Shown here piece after piece: positions 1 to 11,514 of a stretch of DNA of 19,662 nucleotides; the stretch's first letter is position 1; every line of letters starts with the position of its first letter. The notes beneath the pieces are model-generated. The model searched no databases. It was given only the letters and a program-made list of their open reading frames with translations, and had not been told where the DNA came from. The position numbers and the translations under genes were made by a program. The DNA is from Collybiopsis luxurians FD-317 M1 (Eukaryota > Basidiomycota > Agaricomycetes > Agaricales > Omphalotaceae), in the NCBI GenBank assembly GCA_000827265.1, contig KN834918.1, positions 14,436 through 34,097 on the forward strand, given 5' to 3'.

Positions 1-1074
1 GCTCGCTGTAAGTAAATCTTGATCCAGTTCTCCCGATATCCTTAACATTCATTTTATTTACAGTATATACCAATTCATTCCTTGCCACGTTAGGCGTTCT
101 GTTTGTTTCTTACTATGTCCATCGAACTTACTCCTTTTTTAGTCTCAATGCTTGTGAACAGCTGAGAGAATCGAACCGACCTCCTGATAATTCTTTTATG
201 TCTTACAGCGGCATCCGATGGGCTCGTGAAGCCGACGAGGAAACTGATATAGTAGCTTCCAAAATCAAGACGCATCCAGTTTAGTACTCGTTGGGTTTTT
301 ATGTGCGCTGAACATGGCTGATCATCTTGCAGAGTGGGATAACACAAACCATGCAGGAGGTTGGCCAGGGCCTTGAATCTGAGATCAAAATGGCTAGTAT
401 GCTTGTAAGTTGTTTCTGAAGACTTGCAGATGCAAGTCGCTGATTACTCTGAGCGAAGAATGGGTCTACGCCCTCCGAGGCCACTCTACCTGTTTGATTT
501 CTTGGTATTGGTGAAAGCACGGAAGCAGAGTTAGTCGGGAGAATAGATGTTACGGCGTATATAAATCAATGACTCGTAACTTACTTGCATAATGGGTTGT
601 TTTCGTACATAGTCACGTATGTCTGGGTGGTAGGGAAGTTTCACAGGCTGATATTTGGAAAGAGCCGACATAACCGAATGTCCATACTTAGTTCAGTCGA
701 GATCAATGGCTAACCGGGGCCGATACTAGAGGAGAGCAAACCGGACGCAGCATTGACTACCTAATAGTCGGATGATGTATGGATAGCATCTAAAGGGCGA
801 CCGCGAGCACATTAGCTACTTAAGTATAGTCTACTAAAAACTTGTCCATCGAGAGTGCATCTACAGCACCCTGTGGCTACTCTCCCTCCTCGTATTGGAA
901 GAGGCATTGTTTTTATCGCGTTTTAACTGGCTCTCTCAGGCTGACCACGTCTCGTGAAGCTCGCAGAGGACTATCTTTGACCGTTCGCCGGAAGGAATAG
1001 AAAGAAATGTAGAATCAGTATCGGTGCACTTACTATGCCCGATAACCAGTAGTTCCTTTGTATCTGTGAAGGGA
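1..1074. other. No supported gene (left flank)
   Basis: No recognisable gene. Open frames of 73-85 codons on the minus strand (about 90-347 and 299-520) match no family I know. A TATATAAAT string lies at 558-566, and a minus-strand splice-donor-like AAGTAAGTT near 580-588, but no start codon or exon chain can be tied to either. Just upstream of the nucleoporin piece (about 890-1074) the sequence could be more decayed nucleoporin, but I see no conserved residues there. Confidence 0.5.
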
Positions 1075-1873
1075 GTCGAAGTCGAGCTAGAGGAGATCAA
1101 AGCTAGCCACGGTCTTTACCCAGCCACTATCTCCTTCCTAAAACTTCTGAGCACTCTCATCCACACTCCAAAACGAATCCCTCTGAAAGATCGAGTCTCA
1201 GACCACGCATCTGCAAACCCAATCCCGGAATCGGTCCGTTCGTAGCTTTTGTCATTGACAACGTCTTTTCCAAAACCTCGTTGCGAGAGTACCGACGTCC
1301 TTCAGAAAGGTGGCAGATGAATGGTCTCTGCCTGGCATTTATTGAGCGGGTTCTGGCTAGCTACGAAATGGAGTCCTTGCTTGCTTCCGTAGCATTCTAG
1401 AATGCATTGTCGGCAGTAGCCATATAAACTTGTCAGGGGTAATCTGTACGCCGCTTTCATCAACTACGTGAACCTTGTTTCTGCTGGGGAGGAAAAGTCA
1501 TCCTCCAGCAAGACTCAACCCCTCGGTATTTCGCTGTTCAGTTCTGCTCGAGAAGCAAGTCCATTTGGTGATCCGCTTTCGCAAGTATCCCTTCAGTCTC
1601 AGAGCTCCCAACTCCAAATTCACAGCTTGGCTCTGTTAAAGTCAGGCTTGGAATGGCTGCTGGTAACGGTTTTGCGCGACGCCATCGGTGGATCTGAAGT
1701 TTGGAGGACTGTTGCATTCATGCTTTTGGATTCTTTGATCCAACTTTCTGCTTTGGAAAAGCAGCATCCCGTGCTTACCCTCCTCGTTCGCCATGGCATT
1801 TTGGCTAACTTTGTGCAAGGAGTCAAGGAGTCAGATTATCTCTTGCAATCGATTCTCAAACCTGATCCAGGTA
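1075..1873 (+). pseudogene. Nup192/Nup205-type nucleoporin fragment, part 1 (decayed)
   Basis: Fragment of the large inner-ring scaffold nucleoporin Nup192 (animal Nup205), a protein usually of about 1,700-2,000 residues. Three blocks are readable. At 1075-1230, GVEVELEEIKASHGLYP and FLKLLSTLIHTPKR correspond to the human Nup205 stretch GIEVELNEIESRCEEYP. At 1236-1390, after a frame change, FVAFVIDNVFSKTSLREYRR and the RW-containing helix that follows correspond to the next human segment. At 1436-1873, NLYAAFINYVNLVSAGEE is followed by HPVLTLLVRHGILANF and VKESDYLLQSILKPDP. Residues are missing between blocks, there is a stop near 1396, and neither the N-terminus nor a start codon is present, so this is a relic. 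The homology is from remembered family sequence, not a search. The sequence ends abruptly at 1873, where NRPS sequence takes over, and resumes at 18642. Confidence 0.78.
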
Positions 1874-1876
1874 AGG

Positions 1877-2330
1877 AACATAGATTTGTTCCGTTTTACT
1901 ATGTCTGATCCATCGTGGTCAAATGTTGAAGGAGCACAAATACAGCAAGCTTCCAATGTTGCTGCAGAACTGCACTCCCATGCTCCTCTCAGAGGAATCC
2001 TAGCTGACTGGCGATCAGAGACAATGAGCGGAGATGCTTTCTTCAACGCTTTGTTCGTTTTCCAGCAAGGCAACAAGAACTCTTGGAGATCAGGCTTATG
2101 GACCAGGTTCAACATTTCTGACAAAGCATTGGCTTCTCAAGTAAGTTATACCTCGCTAACAATGTGGGGAATGCTGATCAGTGGCTCAACATACAGTATC
2201 CTTTAAGTATTGAAATTATCCATACAGAAACCAAGATTGAACTCCGAGCTGGTTGCCAGGCTAATGTCATGGCTCAAGCTGAACTTGAAGAGGTTTTGCG
2301 GGTACTCCATGACACACTGTTGGATATTGT
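1877..2330 (+). other. Condensation domain C4, C-terminal half
   Basis: The motif LHSHAPLRGILADWR, then FFNALFVFQQGN and, across intron 2141-2196, QYPLSIEIIHTE, are the late part of a fungal condensation domain. The first half, with its HHxxxDG centre, is absent here and lies at 17690-18641. Confidence 0.88.
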
Positions 2331-2448
2331 TTCACATCCTACAGCCAATATTCTCAATCAACTGCCAAAATTGAAAGATATTCGAGAGTCTCCATCATGC
2401 ACGACAGTCGTACCCCTCCCAGAAAACTTTTCCGACGCATCTCGAAGA

Positions 2449-2680
2449 GAACTCACTGGAAATGAGCGTATTCTCCGCGATGCGTTCTTAACAGTATCCA
2501 AGATCTCCAAAGATAGAATTAGGCTCGAAACTCCTCTGTATGCTTTGGGCCTTGACTCCGTGGGTGCAATCCAGGTGGCCGCTTTATGTCGTAGGAATGG
2601 ATTCGACATTGCAGTGGTAGATATTTTTGCTGGAGAAACAATTTCGGGGATTTGCAGAGCGTATGAGAGCCGTCAGACAC
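2449..2680 (+). other. Carrier (T/PCP) domain T5
   Basis: The motif ALGLDSVGAIQVAALCRR contains the phosphopantetheine-attachment serine (codon TCC, 2557-2559). A helix with DIFAGETISGICRAYES follows. This domain would carry the growing peptide thioester to the terminal C domain. It has no internal lesion. Confidence 0.93.
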
Positions 2681-2769
2681 CTGAAGCTCCGCCGTCGCTG
2701 GAAGCTACTGAGCTTATATCTTCAGATGTGCTAGACAAGGCCTTGACACTCCTCGACCTCAAACAAGGG

Positions 2770-4342
2770 GCGCAGGAGGTTTTACCCCTACTTGCAGTAC
2801 ATTACCTTTGAATCTCATGGATGACTGTTAACACGAAATCTTAGGGCCAACTATATCATCTCGGGGCTTGGTTAGCGTGTGGCGGAGTGTCATACGAACC
2901 AGTGTTTGCTTATAGGGCTGCTGTTTAGCTAGATGCCGATTGTCTTCGTCTCGCTTGGAATGCACTACGCGCCCGACATAGCATCCTGCGCACAGCGTTT
3001 GCGGCCATTTCTCCTCAAGATGTTGTTCAAGTTGTTTTGGAGGAAGCACCTGAGGATTCCAACTGGACTTTTACCGCTCTAGAAGGAGAGTTTGAACAGC
3101 GCGTAAGAGACCAAGCCCAAATTGAATACAGTCATCCTTCCAGCCTGTTTAAACCCCCTGCTTGGGCACGACTTGTTCGTGTAGGTGATCAGGATGCGTT
3201 GCTTTTGGTATTCCACCATGCAATATATGGTAAGGGTTTTCTTTTGATCCTCTTCGATTAGGTTTTTGATCCCTTGTCACAGACGCCTGGTCGATTCCAC
3301 TCCTGGTCCGAGATCTTTGTGCATTGTACAAAGGGCTCGAATGCAAGAGTAACAGCAACTTCTCATCCTTAGTTCGACACATCCATACAATGTCTTTTGC
3401 CAACAAAGAAGCTCAAGTCGCCTTTTGGCGGGACACGTTAGAGTTGGAATCAGGCGTCGTTGAAACATCCATCCTTCCCACCGTGTCCCCTTTGTCTGGG
3501 CTTAAGCAAAACTTTGTACACGTACCCGGGGTCGTTTCCTCAGTTGAGGCATTGAACAACTGGTGTCAAGATATCGTAGGGGTCAACCTGCAGGCTCTCG
3601 TTATTGCTGTTTGGGGTCGGGTTTGCCAGATGCTGATTGGTGATAATGCTAGAGATTCGATTCTTGGCGTGTACCACACTGGACGAGCAGCTTCCTATGA
3701 TGGATTGGCAGAACTTGCAGGACCAACGGTGAACGTTTTACCGATGCATATTCCCGTCGCAGGTGGAGGTTCAAGCGGGATTTGGGATGTGGTGCGCAAG
3801 GTTCAAGTAGATCTCGGTAGACGGACGGCATACGAGCATTGCTCGTTGAGGGATATTTTGGGCTATGTTGGACACGGGCATCAAGATGGACCGCTGTTCA
3901 ATGTGTTTGTTAATCTCCTTTGGCATGGAGACAAGATTAGGAGCATGAGAAAGGGTTCAATTTTGGAGAGTCTTCCCGTGCGTCTTTTTTTCTGTTTTTC
4001 TCATTTTCTACGGTTCTGATTTAGCTTGACTTTGCAGATCGGACCTCCTACCGACTACGTTCCTGCAGAGCCATTCGAGCTCCATTCGTCCATTGATGCA
4101 ATAGATTATTCGTATCTACCCAAGGTAAGATCTTCTACTCGATTGCTCCTAGTAAAAATGCTAAATTTTTCTTCGTATTTTAGCACGGGCTTTACATTGA
4201 TGTCGTCCTGGATTCATCTTCTCAGAGTCTCGGTATTGCCATACGGTGCCATGAAGCATTAATGAACAAGGAAAAGCTTCACTCGGTGGTGGATTTATTC
4301 AGAAGCGAGGTTTCGAATGCGTTTGAAATATTACCATCGTAA
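2770..4342 (+). other. Terminal condensation domain C5
   Basis: It begins with EVLPLLA, then across intron 2797-2844 comes GQLYHLGAWLACGGVSYEPV. The catalytic HHAIYDAW motif is at 3214-3291, split by intron 3230-3282 between Tyr and Asp. AGPTVNVLPMHIPV and GHQDGPLFNVFVNL are the later core motifs. It ends with HGLYIDVVLDSS and the stop. In ferrichrome synthetases this last C domain is the proposed release and cyclisation centre. The TAG at 2926 interrupts it. Confidence 0.9.
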
Positions 4343-4832
4343 TATATACAGATTATGCAAATGTTACTAGAAATCTATGTACAAGTTAAATTTTCTTTGA
4401 GTGTTTTTACACTTGTGATTACACTAGGGATGCATCTTCGTCGGCTTCTACAATCTGTGCCTCATCCTCGCCTTCACCTTCGCCCTCGCACTTGTCATCT
4501 GACTAAGACATTCAGGTTAGAGATTGTGTGCATTTGTTCCACCTATGGCTGACAAAGCGGGAGCTGGGTAGTCGGAGGCTGAAAAATCGTGATTTTGCTG
4601 GTGTAGATCTAAAAGAGCTTGATCTTATTCATATGTCGAAGGCTGTGATTATCGCTGGAGCTCGATTTCCATTGGAAGCTTGCAGGGTCTGACGGGGTCT
4701 TGGAATAAACAAGTGTCGAAGATGGTGAGCGGAACTTTGCAAATTTCTTTCTGGAATACTCAAGTTCCCGGTGCTCTCCGGGGTATTCTGTTAGGACGAG
4801 AAAATGCGTACCACTGCTGTCGTCCGACTGTC
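4343..4832. other. Stretch between NRPS stop and NRPS 5' part
   Basis: No gene is certain. An AT-rich stretch follows the NRPS stop. On the minus strand 4419-4502 reads as a short acidic tail (DDKCEGEGEGEDEAQIVEAD, then EDASLV and TAA), with a splice-acceptor-like CTTAG and a CTAAC branch-like string just upstream (4503-4523), so it may be the last exon of a convergent gene. I could not connect it to an upstream exon in a consistent frame. From about 4640 the + strand frame containing SLQGLTGSWNKQVSKMVSGT may be the far N-terminal coding part of the NRPS. The NRPS promoter cannot be placed. Confidence 0.35.
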
Positions 4833-4916
4833 GTATGTGCAAGTACCGTACCAGTCAATTGATAAGATGTATTTTATCTGATAATCCTCCTTCTTTCCTT
4901 TCGCTCTTATCCGCAG

Positions 4917-5579
4917 GGACCCTTACCCACTATCGTTTTCAGCTGCGTTCGGACACTATGGACAGCATGGAGAGTCTTCGTGCTCTCCCTGCAACTTACA
5001 TTCCGTGCTTCTACCCAGCCATCCCGCCTTTCATGGCAAATAGGCGCCTTGATACGATCTATATCAGCAACTTAGATGAAACTAAAGCAGATCCAGTCAT
5101 GTTCGCCGAGGTTTTATGCACACTTTTGGGAACCTCTGGCGAATTTGCGTTTGGTATTGGTAAAGATAAATATGTTCTGGTTGAGGGTGTCAATGAAACG
5201 GAGAAGGATATAGAAGAGAACGTAAATATTTATGACGCGTCTCAGGTTACGGGTGTGGAACATGTGCATGCTTGTATGAGTTCGGAGGTTTTAGAGGTCG
5301 GTGTCAATCCGCCTGTCATTAACCCACGGTCTGATTTTTCGCCAGCTCAACGTAATTGGGCAACCTGACCTCCCAGAATTGATTGCTTTTTATCTCAATA
5401 TCCAGCCAAATGGGATTTCTCTATGGTATTCCGTCGAGCATATTCCAGCCTCCTTCGCGCGCGCTCTTGTTGAGCTTTATCTTTCAAAATGTGGAATGGA
5501 ATCCCACCCCAGCTTGTCGGACGCTAACACACTCTCGATTGTCAGTCATCCTGTACAACCAGTACTTTCAAATCGCAAA
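4917..5579 (+). other. NRPS N-terminal region before A1
   Basis: The possible start MDSMESLRALP is at 4958. LDTIYISNLDETKADPVMFA and the block GTSGEFAFGIGKDKYVLVEG follow. After a 49-nt intron (5297-5345, phase 0) comes LNVIGQPDLPELIAFYLN and ISLWYSVEHIPASFARALVE. The last block resembles the tail of a condensation domain that normally precedes an A domain. A possible leader intron is 4833-4916. This N-terminal part is the least conserved, and its exact exon structure is uncertain. Confidence 0.6.
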
Positions 5580-7386
5580 CCTCTCCTACACGCGGCTTTC
5601 CTCGAACAGGCCGCTATGCGACCAGACCAAATCGCTGTTGACTATCTAGCAGCCACCGGAGTGCACCCGCAGCGTCGTACCTTATCCTATGGAGCGTTGG
5701 ACAAGTACTCTTTCGTCGTTGCAAAAATTCTGCGAGGGATGATCCCCTCTGGTGAGAAGGCTGTTGTGCCTTTGGCTTTACCACCGTCTCCGGAGTTGTA
5801 TGTTGGCTATCTCGCAACCTTGCGCACTGGATATGCCTTTTGTCCTCTTCCTGGATGTGATGCTACTCTGGATGAACGGATTTGAGAGCTTGTCACCGAT
5901 GTGGGGGCCTCAGTAGTGCTCGGTATGGGTCTGCGACCGTCGTGGTTGTTGGTATTGAAGAATGTTCGTTGGGTTGATATTAACTTAAAGTCGGATGGTT
6001 CAGAGGTTAAACATGCACCAGTCGGGGATAGGCAAGATTGGGATGATCCCAATGAGAATGACTTGGCATATGGTAGGTCTTTTTGCTTTCTTTTTGACCA
6101 TATATGAAAATTGGCGAGTGGTGCTTTGCAGTCCTCTTCACTTCTGGCTCGACCGGTAAGCCTAAGGGGGTGCAGATTCCGCATCTTGCTGCTACCTCGT
6201 CCATTGCCAGTCACCTAGCTGTGCGTCCTTTGCCTCCGTACATGCGCTGGTTCCAGTTTGCAGCTTCGACCTTTGATCCAGTGAGTCCCTCTTGTCCTCT
6301 TGACTCGTTAAAAGCTCTGATTCTCAGTTCGATCCTTTGACAGTCTTTGATGGAAACGTTCATGAATTTTTCATCCGGAACAACGATCTGCGCTGCCAAC
6401 CAACAGCGCTTTTTAACTGATCCCGAGTCTGTCCTTTCCGAGTTGGAATGCACGCATATGATGGCGATGCCGAGTTTTGCTGCGATGCTCAACCCGGAAC
6501 GGCTTGGAAGTCCTACTTCCTGGAGTTATTTGGAGCGTGGGGTGAAGTTTGAATTGTGGACTATGGGGGAGAAGCTCTCTGAGAGGGTAATCGAAGCTTT
6601 TAGTCGTCCGGATGAAGGGTTTGTTTTATGCAATGCATACGTACGTGTCTACTTTGGTTATGCGGACTCTCGTTTGATGCTAAAATTGACTTTAGGGACC
6701 TACGGAAGCTGCAATTAATACGACTCTACGTGTCCATCCACGACATGAATCCAGTGCTCGTCTGGGATCTCCTATTCCCAGTTCGACAATCATTGTTCTA
6801 CATCCTACTGAGCCGCGTCTTGTTCCTCAGGGATTTGCTGGGGAGCTCGGATTAGCAGGTCCTCAGCTTGCGCAAGGGTGAGTTGCCTCTCTTAAGTGCT
6901 CAGAGATGCAGTTCCCTTAAATATTCCCAGGTACCTGAATATGCCCGAACAGACAACTCATGCGTTCGTGCACATCGAAGGCATCGGTCGTGTGTATCGT
7001 ACCGGCGACAAAGTGAGGGTCGTTCAGGACAAAAATCACCAGTGGACTTGCATCGAGTATCTTGGGCGAATCGGCTTGGGCCAGTAAAACTTTCCGGACG
7101 ACGTGTCGAGTTGGGTGAGATTGACGCTGTGATGGGCTCTGTTCCTGGAGTACAATCCGCTCATGCGGTTGTACACCAGCAATCGAGTGGTGGAGCACTA
7201 CAGTTATTTGCGTTTCTAACTCCGAATGATGAGGGTCTTGTAGCGAAAGTCCGCAAAGTAGTGGAAGGTAAATTGCCTCGGCATATGCAGCCGTCGAGGT
7301 ACTTTCTCGGTGACATCGTGCCTCGGTCGACAGCTGGGAAAGCTGATAGGCGGGCTATTGCTGCTCTTGTTGCTGGATGGGTTGTT
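5580..7386 (+). other. Adenylation domain A1
   Basis: It starts PLLHAAFLEQAAMRPDQIAV. ATP-binding core VLFTSGSTGKPKGV is near 6072-6172, just after intron 6073-6131. NAYGPTE spans intron 6641-6695. YRTGD is near 6994. GRIGLGQ...KLSGRRVELGEI is at 7066-7127, and the invariant A10 lysine sits in STAGKADRR (codon 7339-7341). Other introns are 6281-6343 and 6878-6930. Lesions are TGA 5883-5885 (probably CGA Arg originally, context DERI*ELV) and a one-base loss near 7084, where CAG-GTA has become CAGTA. Substrate cannot be read reliably. In this family A1 often takes glycine or serine. Confidence 0.93.
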
Positions 7387-7429
7387 CAGGATGCCAGGTC
7401 TGTCAATGTTAAGGAAGAGCAAGCAGCAG

Positions 7430-7680
7430 ATGAAGAGATGCTTGAGAGGGTTTTGAAGCTCATCTCACAGACTGTAGATGTTGACAAGAACTCCATTACG
7501 CCAACGTCGAACTTGTTTGACCTCGGTATTGACTCTCTACGTGGTGTTCGCTTCCTGTCTCTAGCCAGGGAGGCTCAAATTCAAGGAATCACTATTATGG
7601 ACCTTGTGTGTTTTCTTGATAATCTAACTTTTTATTTTTCCACTGATACGTTTTGGCTAGTTGCAAAATTCCACACCTGT
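7430..7680 (+). other. Carrier domain T1
   Basis: FDLGIDSLRGVRFLSLARE carries the attachment serine (codon 7534-7536). Intron 7606-7660 follows IMDL, and the exon resumes LQNSTPVKLVNAI. No lesion is seen. Confidence 0.92.
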
Positions 7681-7769
7681 TAAGTTGGTAAATGCGATCT
7701 ATAATTGTCAAAAGGAGGGCGAATCACCAGAGTACCATGATACTCTGCGCCAGTTTCATTCGGAAGCTG

Positions 7770-9200
7770 CACCTGCAGTTTGTAGGGAGTTAGGCCTTTC
7801 GGAAGACGATCCTCTTCCACGTATTCTACCTGCGACTCCTATGCAAGCTGGTGTTCTTGCGCTTTATTTACGTGGAGGGCAGAACTCGAAAGGGTATATC
7901 AATCATTCCATATACAAACTCGCTCCCGAAATCGATCTAGAACACTTCAAAGCTAGTTGGGAGACGATTGTCCAACGACACAATATTCTGCGCTCTCAGT
8001 TTGTCCTTGTCGACAACAGCGCTACTAGTCCTTTTGCTTTAACCACATTGAGTGATGCGTCGGTGACTTGGACGGAAGGTACTGCAGACGATGTGGACGG
8101 TTTGGTTCGAGCGTATCTCGAGGACATTCCGGCTCGATTTTTGTTACAGAGTTTGAAAGCTTTTGCTTTGTTAAAGAATGTGGAAGGCTCAGATGTGAGA
8201 TTTGTTTTGTCTCTTCATCATTCTACATTTGGTGCGGAGATATTCCTTATTATCCTGATTGTCTATTACTGACTTTTGTGTTAGACGGCGCTTCCCTTGC
8301 ATTGATGCTGGAGGAACTATCGCACCTGTATAATGGATCGGGGGCCAGCTTACGACGGGAAGGTTTTGAACACTCGGTGAAGGATGCATTGACCGCTAAT
8401 ATAGAAGCTAGCATTTTATATTGGAAGGAGCAGCTGAAAGGTGAGTTGATTGCTTAAGGTTCGAAATTTCAGAATTGACGACTGTCAGATTTTACTCCGG
8501 ATGGCTTCCCCGACCTGACTGGCCTACAACCCTCGGCCAAAAGCGCAGGCCACCATGTTTCAACTGTCACTTCATTGACTACATTTTCAGATTTGCTCAA
8601 GGCTTCACGAGTTGCAAAATCAGCTCCTTTAGCAGTTCTACAAGCAGCATGGGCTAGCGTTTTAGTTTCCTACTCTGAATCAGAGTCGGCGGATATCGTG
8701 TTTGGAAGTATTGTCGGCGGTCGGTCCTCTGAGGAGCTTGAGTACACTGTAGGCCCTGTCTTCACTGCTGTTCCAATCCGTGTTCGGAATGCGGAGGAGA
8801 TGAGTATAGGAGAGGTTCTTTCGGAACTGAGTTTGAAAAACATACAGGGACTAGTTCATCGGTACCCTCCCGTTAGCATACTCAGTGGTCCTAATGGTAT
8901 CATCTACGATACCACTCTTGCTTTCCAGCATTTTGGACAAGGAAGATCGCAGACGGAGCTTTGGACTCGGTCTAATTATCCCGCAATGGAGATGGAGGTG
9001 ATACACATTAATCTCTTGACGATGTTATTGGATACTTACTACTACCTGCGCAGTTTTCTGTGGTTCTGGAAATTTGGCCAGAGGAAAACAACTCCATTCG
9101 ACTCCGGGCTACATGTTCCAACAGCGTTCTGATTCTATGCTTCGTCAGTTTGATGATATCCTGAAGACTATCTTAACTGCACCTATCGAAGCTCCATTTA
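7770..9200 (+). other. Condensation domain C1
   Basis: The motif RILPATPMQAGVLALYLRGG opens the domain. WETIVQRHNILRSQFVL follows, and the catalytic HHSTFDGASLALM begins at 8216, split by intron 8232-8284. IVFGSIVGGRSSEELEYTVG and YPPVSILSGPNG are later. Introns are 8232-8284, 8441-8488 and 8998-9053. A one-base shift near 9108 separates VVLEIWPEENNSIRLRA from YMFQQRSDSMLRQFDDIL. In active enzymes it joins the A1- and A2-loaded residues. Confidence 0.92.
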
Positions 9201-9269
9201 TGGATGTCGTCAATGGGGTCCGACACGAGCTCCAGTCTTCTATCAATCCCATCCCTCAACCTTTCCCCG

Positions 9270-11460
9270 TTGCTCCCAACACTCTTATTCATCATGAATT
9301 TGAGGAAAATGCGAGGCTATGCCCTGATGCATTGGCTGTATGGTTCAAGGAGGATTTGGATCGGCCTGAACAAGATGTTCGGTACACTTACCGCCAGCTC
9401 GAACGGAAGGCGAACCGTTTGGCTCAGTTCTTGGTATCGAGGTATGGGAATCTGGTTGATCAGGCTATCCCACTGTGTATGGAGAAGTGCCCGGAGCTTT
9501 ACGTTGCGATTCTGGGTATTCTTAAGGTGATTTGTTCGAGTTATAATTGCACCAAGTTCACGGTCTCATATATTTACTAGGCAGGTGCTGCATAGTGTCC
9601 GGTCGACGATGCAGCTCCGGAGTTACGGAAGAGAGACTTGTTCGCTCGAGCGGGAGGCCCCGCGGTGTTGATCTGCAATTGTGCCGAGCTCTCACGCATC
9701 AAAGCTGCTGTACCTGATGATCTCGATATCGTTTCTCTCGATGATGTGCGGTTGGATGAGCAGCCGGATGATGCTCCTGTGGTGGAGACGACACCCAATC
9801 ATTTGGCGTATCTTATATGGACCAGTGGGACTACTGGAGCTCCAAAGGTGAGTGTATATTCTACGCTGCTGCTGCGCGGGGCGCGAGCTTGATATCTTTT
9901 TTTTTTTTTCTCCAAACGCAGGGCGTGCCGATTGAACATAAGGTAGCAGTTCAGAGCTTGAAAGTTTTGCAACGAGAAATTCCTCATGGAGATGTCATGA
10001 GGTGTCTCAAATTTTCAGCCTATACGTGAGTTGGTAGTTTTGTTCGCGATACTGCTGTTGCTCAATGGGTTGTATTTTAATTCAGATTTGATGTATCTGT
10101 CCTCAATATTTTCTACGCGCTCGGGAGCAGTTGTGGGACACTATGCTCATCCAGGAAAGAGATTTTGGTTGGAAGATTTGCTGAAGTGGTTAATGCGTTT
10201 GAGGCTACTCAGGCATTTGTACATCGTTTTGATTCAGGTTTACCCAGTTAAAAGTTAATCGACATCTACAGTTAACCCCTGCGTTTATGACACAATCTTC
10301 TTTAAGTGAATGCAAGACCCTCGAGAGCTTGATAAGTATCGGTGAAAAATTGCCGGATACCGTGGCTGATAAATGGTGTCAACCGGGGACGGTTTCGTTG
10401 AATACCTACGGTAAGACTTGGTGGGCTGGAAAGGGTTAATAGTTGGAGCTTAACATATTTTATTAACAGGTCCAGCCGAATCGACTATCATAGCAACTTG
10501 TACGATTCTCTCTCTACGTGAGTTTCAGTGATCTTAGTTATTCTTCCACAGACCGAAGATTTGAACCCAACGAGGTTACAAAGGCTCATAACGTGGGCCT
10601 TCCTCTTCAAACCGTCAGTTGTTTCGCAATGCACAAGGGCAATATTGTACCTCGAGGCGGGGTCGGAGAGCATGGTAAGTTTGTGTACTTTACATGTCTT
10701 TTGGGAGTCCGATATTTTTTTTTCTAGCACTAGGAGGTTATCAAAATGCCCAAGGATATCATGGTCAGGCCGATATGACAGCCAAAAAGTTTATTGAGCA
10801 TCCTGTCGCTGGCGCTGTGTATATGACAGGTGATATTGTCCGTGTACGTGGGACATGTTCTTTGATGCTATAGCTGTCAAATTTATGTATGTGCTTTTAG
10901 TTTCTTCACGATGGGACCTGTGAATTTGTAGGCCGCAATGATGATCTTGTCAAGCTTGGAGGTGGGCGAAATATCACGCACAAAATCGTAGAGGTTTATT
11001 CTTTGGACAGGAATTCGAGTAGAGCTTTCAGAAATCAGCGCAGCTCTCAAGCCATCTCATCCAGCCATTCACGAGGCTGCTACAATGCAGGTTTCTCGTC
11101 CAGAGTGAGTGGCGATCTTTGGAACAATCTCTAGTCAGCTAATATGATATTGATTCAAGTCGTCCTCAAAAAGTTGTTTGTACATTCTTAGCTTCACTTG
11201 GAGCTTCCAAGGACAAGGCTGGAAATGTTTGTGTTGGCAAAGAAGCTATTCAGATAGCGTGTGCTGCTAAAGAAAGGGCTGAGTTGTCTTTGCCTGTCTT
11301 TATGCATCCCAAGTGAGTCATCTTAGACTTGAACAGTAGAAAATCTGAGCTAATCTGATTTTGTTAGCGTAATCATCGTAGTAAAGCGTCTACCGCACAC
11401 AGCATCTAGCAAAATCGATAGGAAGATGCTGGGCGAGTACTATTGCGATATGGACATTCT
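9270..11460 (+). other. Adenylation domain A2
   Basis: It starts LIHHEFEENARLCPDALAVW. The core WTSGTTGAPK (near 9820-9847) is split from GVPIEHK by intron 9848-9921. FDVSVLNIFYALGSS, YGPAEST (10408-10480) and YMTGDIVR follow. FVGRNDDLVKLGG continues IRVELSEISAAL across intron 10962-11010, and the A10 lysine lies in SSKIDRKML (codon 11411-11413). Further introns: 9527-9580, 10026-10085, 10219-10271, 10411-10469, 10518-10551 (only 34 nt), 10675-10727, 10844-10900, 11105-11159, 11313-11367. TAG 9593-9595 falls in AGAA*CPVDD, where TGG (Trp) is the likely ancestor. Confidence 0.92.
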
Positions 11461-11514
11461 AAGCTGGGAACGGAGCTTGGCGGAACACCTCGGGGCTGAA
11501 GGAGACGAAAGGGA

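Larger units (their letters stand above)
1874..4342 (+). pseudogene. Ferrichrome-type NRPS, 3' part (C4 end-T5-C5, natural stop)
   Basis: C-terminal end of a siderophore NRPS without its own start. It opens inside a condensation domain (NIDLFRFTMSDPSWSN from 1877), then gives a carrier domain, a full condensation domain and a TAA at 4340-4342. Introns inferred from frame continuity are 2141-2196, 2797-2844, 3230-3282, 3978-4037 and 4125-4183. All are GT-AG and 48-60 nt long. There is one in-frame lesion, TAG at 2926-2928, in the early part of C5 just before the LDADCLRLAWNALRARH helix. Ending in repeated T-C units without a thioesterase is the known hallmark of fungal ferrichrome synthetases, whose last C domain is thought to cyclise the peptide. 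The missing 5' portion is the sequence ending at 18641. Confidence 0.93.

Noticed and set aside
161..235. Minus-strand GGTTCGATTC (168-177), identical to a tRNA B box, with loosely D-arm-like sequence upstream
   Set aside because: The T-stem does not pair, no acceptor stem can be formed, and the anticodon arm is not convincing. Probably chance.
90..520. Two minus-strand open frames of 73-85 codons
   Set aside because: No family motif, no consistent exon chain and no codon pattern. Not reported as genes.
4609..4842. Minus-strand frame of 77 codons opposite the NRPS leader
   Set aside because: Low-complexity serine-rich stretch without a recognisable motif. The + strand reading is at least as good.
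6300..6350. Apparent frameshift after FDP in A1
   Set aside because: Using the acceptor at 6341-6343 (TTTGACAG) instead of 6327 gives FDPSLMETFMNFSSG in frame, so no lesion is needed.
10950..11020. Apparent frameshift in the A8 region of A2
   Set aside because: A 49-nt GT-AG intron (10962-11010) restores LGGIRVELSEI. The ORF shift is only splicing.
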